Assembly: GCF_018614095.1 (NCBI RefSeq)
Contig: NZ_JAGGOY010000030.1
Location: 1-64,000, forward strand
DNA from: Streptomyces sp. ISL-87
GTDB lineage: Bacteria > Actinomycetota > Actinomycetes > Streptomycetales > Streptomycetaceae
Direction: 5' to 3'
DNA length: 64,000 bases
Part shown: positions 58,239-64,000 of the stretch, in pieces
Numbering within the stretch: the stretch's first letter is position 1
How the letters are laid out: every line of letters starts with the position of its first letter
Notes under the pieces: model-generated
Told to the model about the DNA's origin: nothing
The model's database searches: none
What the model saw: the letters and a program-made list of their open reading frames with translations, nothing else
Translations under genes and position numbers: made by a program

Positions 58239-58985
58239 TCAGCGCCCGGTGCCGACCGCAACCGATTCGATGACGCCCTGCCACATTCTGTGATACCCCT
58301 CGCGAAGCGGTCCGCCCACGAGGTCGAGGATCCGTGCGGCCGCATCGATCAGTGACGCCGGGTCTCCTGTCTCGCACAGGTGACGGTGTCCGTCGAGCAG
58401 GGCGCCGCCGTGCTCCCCGTCGGCCTCCAGCAGACGCCGGGGCAGCCACTTCCCGCCGCCCACCCATGCGCGGTGGTGGTCGAAGAGGAGGTCGGCGGCG
58501 GCGTTGACGACGACCCCGGCGACGGCGAGGCGCTCGATGGGGTCACCCGCGTCCCCCAGATCGTCCACTGCGTCCGTCAGCCCGTACCTCTTCGTCTCGA
58601 CTGCCGCCGGCTCCAGCGCCGGCGGGCCGCCGCGGAGGTCCGCCTCCGCCAGCGCCCGGGCCTGACCGGCGGCCCCATCGAGGTCGACCAGGACGAGACC
58701 GGTGGCATACACGCTCTGCAACACCGCACGACGTGAGGCGACGTCCGCGGCGAAGAGTTCCGCGAGACCGGCACGGGTGTGGATGAAGAGCTCCACCAGG
58801 CGCCCCTCGACCCGGAGCGTCTCCCGACAGGTCTCGCCGTCGTCCCCGACGAGCACCGCGAGGTCCAGATCGCTGCTGGCGGTCGCGCGCCCCATGGCGG
58901 TGGACCCGCCCAGGATCACCGCGTGCGCATCGGGGAAACGGTCTTGCACAAGACGTCGGGCCAGGTCGATGGGGTCCAGATCCAT
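58239..58985 (-). CDS. nucleotidyltransferase-domain protein
   Basis: A 248-residue protein with an N-terminal Pol-beta-type nucleotidyltransferase signature ILGGSTAMGRATASSDLDLA (about 24-43; GS-x-GR-x-SDxD), where the two Asp bind metal. A further acidic strand RLVELFIHTRAGL follows, then a helical C-terminal domain. The fold includes antibiotic adenylyltransferases and MNT-type proteins. No partner HEPN gene is adjacent. The target is unknown. Confidence 0.82.
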   Translation of the reverse strand: MDLDPIDLARRLVQDRFPDAHAVILGGSTAMGRATASSDLDLAVLVGDDGETCRETLRVEGRLVELFIHTRAGLAELFAADVASRRAVLQSVYATGLVLVDLDGAAGQARALAEADLRGGPPALEPAAVETKRYGLTDAVDDLGDAGDPIERLAVAGVVVNAAADLLFDHHRAWVGGGKWLPRRLLEADGEHGGALLDGHRHLCETGDPASLIDAAARILDLVGGPLREGYHRMWQGVIESVAVGTGR

Positions 58986-59015
58986 GGCCGTCAGTATTTC
59001 ATGCCCGCCCGGTCG

Positions 59016-60842
59016 CTAGCAGGGGGCCGAAGTGCCGCTCTGGCGGGTGAGGTTGTCGTAGGACATCCAGCCGGAGGTGTTCGCGCTGGCCATGCGGACG
59101 TAAGTCCACTTGTTGCCGTACGCGTTGACGATGTAGCAGTGGAACAAGAGCTTCGTGCCGGTCTTTGCCATCGAAACGGACGGGCACGACTGGTACGGCC
59201 CGGTCACGATGTGGAAGTTGCCGGACATGTAGCCGTAGGAGCCCGAGGACGCCTCCTTGTGGCTCCAGCCGGTGCAACTCGTCGACACAGGACTCGGCTT
59301 GGCCGTCGAAGGCGCCGACGTCTGCGGTGCCGCGCCGCTCGGGGTCGCCGTGGGCGCCTTGCCCTTGGTCTTGCCCGGCTTCGCCGAGGGAGTGGCGGAC
59401 GGCTTCCCGCTGGAGGAGGGCGAGGACGAGGGGGCGGGGGTGAGCTGCGGCTGGGCGGTGTGCGTCGTATCCGCGCGCGCGGCGCCGTTGTCGCCCACCA
59501 TGGCGTAGGTGATGCCGCCTCCCGCGAGTACGACGGCGGCCGCCGACGCCGCGATGACGGTACGGCTGCGCCCCCGGGGGCGGTCGCCCGAAGCGCGACC
59601 CGCGGCCGGTGCGCCGGTCTGCGGAACCGTGTTCGGCTGGCCGGCGTACGGAGTCGGCGGTGCGGGGTGGCCGGCGTAGGGCGGCTGCGGTGCGGGGTGG
59701 CCGGCGTAGGGCGGCTGCGGTGCCTGGTGCCCGGCGTAGGGCGGCGGCTGCGGTGCCGGGTGCCCCGGGTAAGGGGACTGCGGCGCCGGGTGGGCGGCGT
59801 AGGGCTGCTGCGGGGAAGGCTGGGAGTAGGGCGCGCCGTACCCGGGCGGAGGCGGCGGGACGACGGCGGGCCCCACTGAGGGGGTGGTGGGCACGGGGGC
59901 TACCGGGGGAGCCGCGGGGGCGAAGTTCATGGTCCCGCCCGCGGCCACCTGTTCCAGCATCTCGCGCGCCTGGCCGGCGGCGGGCCGGTTCGCCGGCTCC
60001 TTCGCCATCAGCGCCTGGAGCACCGGCGCGAGCGGGCCCGCTCGCCGGGCTTCGGGCAGCGGCTCGGTGACGATCGCCGCCAGCGTGGACCACGCGGACG
60101 TGCGACGGAACGGCGACGTTCCCTCAACGGCGGCATAGAGCGTCATACCGAGGGACCAGATGTCCGACGCGGGGCCGGGCTCCTGGCCCTGCGCGCGCTC
60201 CGGCGGGAGGTAGTCGAGGGAGCCGACGAGCTCACCGCTGCGGGTCAGCTTGGACATGGCCTCGTCGCCGGCGGCCTCCAGGGTGGCTATGCCGAAATCG
60301 GTGAGCACGACCCGGCCGTTCCGCTCCAGCAGGACGTTCCCCGGCTTGACGTCCCTGTGCAGGACACCCGCCTGATGGGCCGCGTCGAGCGCGTCCATCA
60401 ACTTGGCGCCGATCGCGGCGGCTTCGCGCGGCTCCAGCGGGCCGCCCTTCGTCAGCACATCGTCGAGCGAGGGCCCGTCGACGAGTTCCATGACGATGAC
60501 GGGCAGGCCCTGATCCTCCGTCACGTCGTGCACGGTGACCACGCCGGTGTGCCGGATACGGGCGGCGGCCTGCGCCTCGCGCTGCATCCGGACGCGCAGA
60601 TCGGCCAGCTCGGCTCCGGAGGTGTCGGTGTAGGCCCGCATGATCTTGACGGCGACCTCGCGGTTGAGCATCTCGTCCACCGCCCGGGCGACCACTCCCA
60701 TTCCGCCGCGCCCGATCACGGCGGTCACCCGGTACCGCCCTCCGAGCAGCCTGCCGATCAGCTCTCCGCCGTTCGCCTCCCCCGCCGTCACCGCACGCTC
60801 CGTTCGAACCTGTCCGTCAATTCGTTTACTGGGTGGGCCCAA
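59016..60842 (-). CDS. Ser/Thr protein kinase with proline-rich linker and membrane anchor
   Basis: A 608-residue PknB-type kinase. P-loop IGRGGMGVVARAVDEMLNRE (about 43-62) with Lys in VAVKIM; catalytic loop LHRDVKPGNVLL (about 163-174); DFGIATLE; GSLDYLPPERAQG. After the kinase domain (to about 305) comes a Pro-rich linker with tandem PYAGHPAPQP units (about 345-415), one membrane helix (IAASAAAVVLAGGGITYAMV, about 437-456), a Ser/Pro/Lys-rich stalk and a small extracellular domain with Cys residues (STSCTGW ... YQSCPSVS ... FHCYIVNAYGNKWTYVRM) resembling an SH3-like fold. It diverges from the STAND-WD40 gene. Confidence 0.92.
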   Translation of the reverse strand: MGPPSKRIDGQVRTERAVTAGEANGGELIGRLLGGRYRVTAVIGRGGMGVVARAVDEMLNREVAVKIMRAYTDTSGAELADLRVRMQREAQAAARIRHTGVVTVHDVTEDQGLPVIVMELVDGPSLDDVLTKGGPLEPREAAAIGAKLMDALDAAHQAGVLHRDVKPGNVLLERNGRVVLTDFGIATLEAAGDEAMSKLTRSGELVGSLDYLPPERAQGQEPGPASDIWSLGMTLYAAVEGTSPFRRTSAWSTLAAIVTEPLPEARRAGPLAPVLQALMAKEPANRPAAGQAREMLEQVAAGGTMNFAPAAPPVAPVPTTPSVGPAVVPPPPPGYGAPYSQPSPQQPYAAHPAPQSPYPGHPAPQPPPYAGHQAPQPPYAGHPAPQPPYAGHPAPPTPYAGQPNTVPQTGAPAAGRASGDRPRGRSRTVIAASAAAVVLAGGGITYAMVGDNGAARADTTHTAQPQLTPAPSSSPSSSGKPSATPSAKPGKTKGKAPTATPSGAAPQTSAPSTAKPSPVSTSCTGWSHKEASSGSYGYMSGNFHIVTGPYQSCPSVSMAKTGTKLLFHCYIVNAYGNKWTYVRMASANTSGWMSYDNLTRQSGTSAPC

Positions 60843-60958
60843 GAGTAAAGGTAGGCGCCGGAGGAGGTCGCACGGCGGGGTGGGCGCAAGGGCTTGCCCG
60901 TCGCCGTCGGGTGGCGGAGGGTTGGACGCGGGACGTACACAAGTCGGGGGGAGCAGAG

Positions 60959-63700
60959 GTGGATCCGGATCCCGCGGCTCGGCCGAACCCGGTTGAGGTG
61001 CACTTGGAGGCGCAGGCCTCCGGAACCGCCAGCGTCTACCAGGCCGCGCGGGACCAGCACTTCTACTTTGTCGACGGTGTGCGGTACGTGCGCCGCACCG
61101 TTCCGGGCGTGGTGGTGGGGGAGTGCCCCTACCCGGGACTGGCCGCGTTCGGTCCCGAGCAGGCGGGGTGGTTCTTCGGACGGGACAGGCTGCTCGCCGA
61201 GCTGACCGACCGGCTGGGCCGACGCCTGCGCACCGGCGGGGTGCAAGTGGTCATGGCTCCGTCCGGGGCGGGAAAGTCCTCGCTGCTCCGGGCCGGTCTG
61301 CTGCCCGGGCTCGCGCAGGCCACCCTGCCCGGCTCCGACCGGTGGCCGACGCTGCTGTTCACTCCGACGGCCGACCCGCTCAAGGCCCTGGCCGTCCAGG
61401 TCGCGTCGCTGACCGGCGCCGACCCGGCCCGGCTGGCCGGGGAACTCGCCGCGGACCCGCTGCCGGGCCTCGCCGCGCTGTCCCGGTCGCTGCGCGGCCG
61501 GCTCGGGGAGGCGGGCGGCCGTCGCGTACGGGTTGTCGTGGTGGTGGACCAGTTCGAGGAGCTGTTCACCCTGTGCGGCGACGAGCAGGCGAGGCGCACG
61601 TTCATCGACGTACTCACCCGGATCGCGGGCGGCGGCGACGGGGAAGAGCCGCTGGGGCTGGTCGTCGTAGGGGTCCGGGCGGACTTCTACGCGGCCTGCG
61701 TCGACCATCCGCAGCTGCGCGCAGCGGTACAGGACGCGCCTCTGGCGGTCGGCCCGATGTCCGATGCGGAACTGCGCGAGGCGGTCCTCCACCCCGCCCG
61801 GGCAGTCGGCCTGGACGTCGAGGACGGGCTGGTCGGGGTACTGCTCCGCGATCTGGGAGCCACGGCGAGGACCGGTACGGCCGGATCCGCGGGATCGTCC
61901 GCGGCGGGGCGATTACCGCTGCTGGCCCACGTGTTGCGGGCCAGCTGGCGGCAGCGAAGCGGCAGCACGCTCACGGTCCAGGGGTACGAGCTCACCGGCG
62001 GTATCCAGCACGCCGTCGCCCGTACGGCCGACGAGGTTTACGACGGCCTGGACCTGGAGGGACAGCGGCTGGCCCAATGGCTGTTCCTGCGGCTGGTCAA
62101 GATCGGGGACGGGACGGAGGACACCCGCCGGCGATTGTCCCGCGCCGAGCTGATGAACGGCAGCGCCGACCCCGCGACGCTCGCGTCGATCGTGGACGCG
62201 TTCACCCGGAAACGACTCCTCATCCAGCAGCGGGATACCGTCGAGATCAGCCATGAGGCCCTGCTGCACAGCTGGCCCCAGCTGCGTCGCTGGATCGACA
62301 CCGACCTCGCCGGCCGGCTGACCCGCCAGAACCTGGAGGAGGCCGCGGCCGCCTGGGACCGCGGCAACCGCGAACCGTCGCTGCTGTACCGGGGCAACCG
62401 GCTGGAAGCCTCTGCGGCCTGGGCATCGGAGCACCCGGATGACCTGAGTTCCGCCGCTGAGGCGTTCCTGCGCGCGGCGTCGCGTCAGGAGGAGCGCACC
62501 CGACGCCTGCGACGCCGCGTGATCGCCGGGATCACGGCTCTGGCGCTGCTCGCCTCCGTCACCGCGGTCTTCGCCTTCCGCCAGAGCGCCCACGCCCAGG
62601 CCGCCGCCACGACGGCCATCAACAACCAGATCTCGGCGCAGGCGTTGCAGCTGGCGGACACCGATCCGTCCCTCGCCGCTCAGCTGACCCTGCTCGCGCA
62701 CCGCAGGGCGCCGAACCAGGACAGCGCGTCACGGCTGGTGAACCTGGAGAACACCCCGATCGCCACCACCCTGCCCGTATCCGGCGAGGACGTCGCGGCG
62801 GTCGCCTTCAATCCCCGCAACCCCGTCCTCGCCACCGGCAGCCGGGACGGCGTCGTGCGGCTGTGGAACACCGGCGACCCGCACCGTCCGACCGCGCTGG
62901 GCCTACCGGACAACGCACTCACCGGCCCGGTCGACTCGGTGGCCTTCAGCCCCGACGGGCACACCCTGGCCGCTGGAACCGCCAACGGCACCGCCAGCTT
63001 GTGGAACGTGACCGACCCGCACCGCCCCGCCCCTCTCGGCGTGCCCGAGACGGGCTCGCCCGGGCCTGTCGGCTCGCTGGCCTTCAGTCCCGACGGAAGC
63101 ACCCTCGCCATCGGAAGCAGCGGCGGCGGCGACGGCCGCGGCCACGGCAGAACGGTATGGCTGTCGAACATCACCGACCCTCGCAAACCGGTGCCACTGG
63201 GCCCGCCGCTGACCGGTTTCACTGCGGCCGTCAATTCGATGGTGTTCAGTCCGGATGGGCGTGCGTTGGCGGCGGGTGGTGGTGATGGCAGTGTTCGTTT
63301 GTGGAACGTGAGTGACCTCGGGTCCCCGTCCGCGCTGGGCGGTCCGTTGGCCGGGGGGAGTGGGCCGGTCAACTCCGTGGCGTTCAGTCCGGACGGCCGT
63401 ACGGTGGCGGCCGGCAGTGGCGACGGCAGCGTCCGGCGGTGGAACGTGAGCGATCTCCGAGCTCCGTCCCCGCTCGGTCACCCCCTGACCGGCCCCACAG
63501 GAGCGGTGAACTCGGTCGCGTTCGGGCCGGACGGGCACACCCTCGCCACCGCGAGCGTCGACGGCACCGTCCGGCTCTGGGATCTCGACGTGGAGGCGGC
63601 GATCGAGCGGATCTGCGCGACAAGCTCGGGCGCCCTCACCCGCGAGCGGTGGAAGCAGTACGCGCCCCAACTCGCCTATGAGGAACTGTGCAAGGCCTGA
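60959..63700 (+). CDS. STAND-type NTPase with C-terminal WD40 repeats
   Basis: A 913-residue signalling NTPase. A short N-terminal segment (SGTASVYQAARDQHFYFVDG) precedes a STAND domain: FFGRDRLLAEL, Walker A VMAPSGAGKSSLL (about 99-111), Walker B VVVVVDQFEELF (about 192-203). A hydrophobic stretch RVIAGITALALLASVTAVFAF (about 521-541) is probably a membrane helix. The rest is at least five WD40 repeats (VAFSPDGHTLAAGTANGTAS, LWN... units), ending in WDLDVEAAIERICA. Such proteins sense ligands through the propeller and oligomerise with ATP. GTG 60959 was chosen for the GGGGGAG upstream. The kinase gene diverges 116 bases away. Confidence 0.88.
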   Translation: MDPDPAARPNPVEVHLEAQASGTASVYQAARDQHFYFVDGVRYVRRTVPGVVVGECPYPGLAAFGPEQAGWFFGRDRLLAELTDRLGRRLRTGGVQVVMAPSGAGKSSLLRAGLLPGLAQATLPGSDRWPTLLFTPTADPLKALAVQVASLTGADPARLAGELAADPLPGLAALSRSLRGRLGEAGGRRVRVVVVVDQFEELFTLCGDEQARRTFIDVLTRIAGGGDGEEPLGLVVVGVRADFYAACVDHPQLRAAVQDAPLAVGPMSDAELREAVLHPARAVGLDVEDGLVGVLLRDLGATARTGTAGSAGSSAAGRLPLLAHVLRASWRQRSGSTLTVQGYELTGGIQHAVARTADEVYDGLDLEGQRLAQWLFLRLVKIGDGTEDTRRRLSRAELMNGSADPATLASIVDAFTRKRLLIQQRDTVEISHEALLHSWPQLRRWIDTDLAGRLTRQNLEEAAAAWDRGNREPSLLYRGNRLEASAAWASEHPDDLSSAAEAFLRAASRQEERTRRLRRRVIAGITALALLASVTAVFAFRQSAHAQAAATTAINNQISAQALQLADTDPSLAAQLTLLAHRRAPNQDSASRLVNLENTPIATTLPVSGEDVAAVAFNPRNPVLATGSRDGVVRLWNTGDPHRPTALGLPDNALTGPVDSVAFSPDGHTLAAGTANGTASLWNVTDPHRPAPLGVPETGSPGPVGSLAFSPDGSTLAIGSSGGGDGRGHGRTVWLSNITDPRKPVPLGPPLTGFTAAVNSMVFSPDGRALAAGGGDGSVRLWNVSDLGSPSALGGPLAGGSGPVNSVAFSPDGRTVAAGSGDGSVRRWNVSDLRAPSPLGHPLTGPTGAVNSVAFGPDGHTLATASVDGTVRLWDLDVEAAIERICATSSGALTRERWKQYAPQLAYEELCKA

Positions 63701-63721
63701 CTGATCCCCGCGTCGCCCGGG

Positions 63722-64000
63722 TCAGTTGTTCTGGACCAAGGCCGGACCGTCCGAGCCGAGTGTGAAGTCGGTGGTGGAGCTCGGGGCCTTGGGCGCGACG
63801 ATGTGCATGGTCGTGTAGCTCCCGCCGGTCAGGCCTGCCACCGTCACCGTGGCGGCGTAGGGAATGCTGGTGCCGGCGGCGCAGTTCGGCTGGCAGTTGT
63901 TCTGCCACATCTGCCCGGTGGCCGCCGCGGTCGGCCGGCCCCAGTTCGACCACGTCAGACCCGTCAGCACCTGACCACCGTCGCCGCAGAGCAGGATGTA
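63722..64000 (-). CDS. secreted-type protein of unknown function, cut by the window edge
   Basis: The last 92 codons of a minus-strand gene that continues beyond 64000. The visible part (YILLCGDGGQVLTGLTWSNW, Cys pair in NNCQPNCAAG, then a Thr/Ser-rich beta region ending DGPALVQNN) resembles small exported actinobacterial proteins with two disulfide Cys residues. The start and signal peptide, if any, are outside the window. Confidence 0.6.
   Translation of the reverse strand, partial: YILLCGDGGQVLTGLTWSNWGRPTAAATGQMWQNNCQPNCAAGTSIPYAATVTVAGLTGGSYTTMHIVAPKAPSSTTDFTLGSDGPALVQNN

Noticed and set aside
58078..58293. Plus-strand frame AGLFRDDAHGFMCAWHYVNH...
   Set aside because: The first 30 residues look natural, but there is no ribosome binding site, the rest is simple Arg/Pro sequence and no family is recognised.

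Overview
This is a GC-rich (roughly 70% or more) actinobacterial chromosome segment, almost certainly from Streptomyces or a close relative. The evidence is the codon bias, a 2-methylisoborneol (2-MIB) operon with a family 2B encapsulin, an epsilon-polylysine-synthetase-like enzyme, many SpoIIE/STAS/two-component/Ser-Thr-kinase genes, and many short truncated genes. No tRNA, rRNA or CRISPR array was seen.

Layout. 0-6.1 kb: two tandem DUF4139 proteins, a YjbR protein, and a coupled pair of a haem-oxygenase-like iron protein and an NPPY methyltransferase. 6.1-11.5 kb: a proline-rich small protein, a VOC protein, an NmrA-type reductase behind a MerR-type promoter, a CDGSH protein, a DUF72 protein, a STAS protein and two small proteins. 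11.7-17.0 kb: a polyamino-acid synthetase (Pls type, lysine-like specificity residues) in an operon with an M1 metallopeptidase. 17.2-18.9 kb: a winged-helix regulator and an EamA permease. 19.2-22.9 kb: encapsulin shell, 2-MIB synthase and GPP methyltransferase, closed by a strong hairpin.

22.9-29.7 kb is a mosaic. It holds three tyrosine-recombinase tail fragments, a truncated acyl-CoA-ligase gene, a truncated methyltransferase gene, and an intact MFS exporter / SNF2 helicase / SWIM operon lying between two 161-bp direct repeats. This is the clearest sign of past recombination or transfer in the window.

29.7-35.1 kb: dienelactone hydrolase, a NUDIX remnant, an EF-hand protein, a secreted trypsin-fold protein lacking catalytic His and Ser, and a winged-helix methyltransferase. 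35.2-39.3 kb: a three-gene operon with an unknown 471-aa protein, a MoxR-like AAA ATPase and a metallopeptidase/VWA protein; this is the best candidate for a little-described system. 39.3-47.3 kb: PadR plus acyl-CoA dehydrogenase, LysR plus peptide-binding lipoprotein, a divergent S33-type hydrolase and a secreted M6 protease. 47.6-48.7 kb: an unknown gene pair. 48.9-58.0 kb: GH18 protein, monooxygenase/SnoaL pair with divergent LysR, a two-component system with a divergent membrane protein, and a SpoIIE-type phosphatase. 58.2-64 kb: nucleotidyltransferase, Ser/Thr kinase, divergent STAND-WD40 NTPase, and a secreted protein cut by the window end.

Functions are read from motifs and family memory only; no search was run. 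Most start codons were picked from ribosome binding sites and family length.
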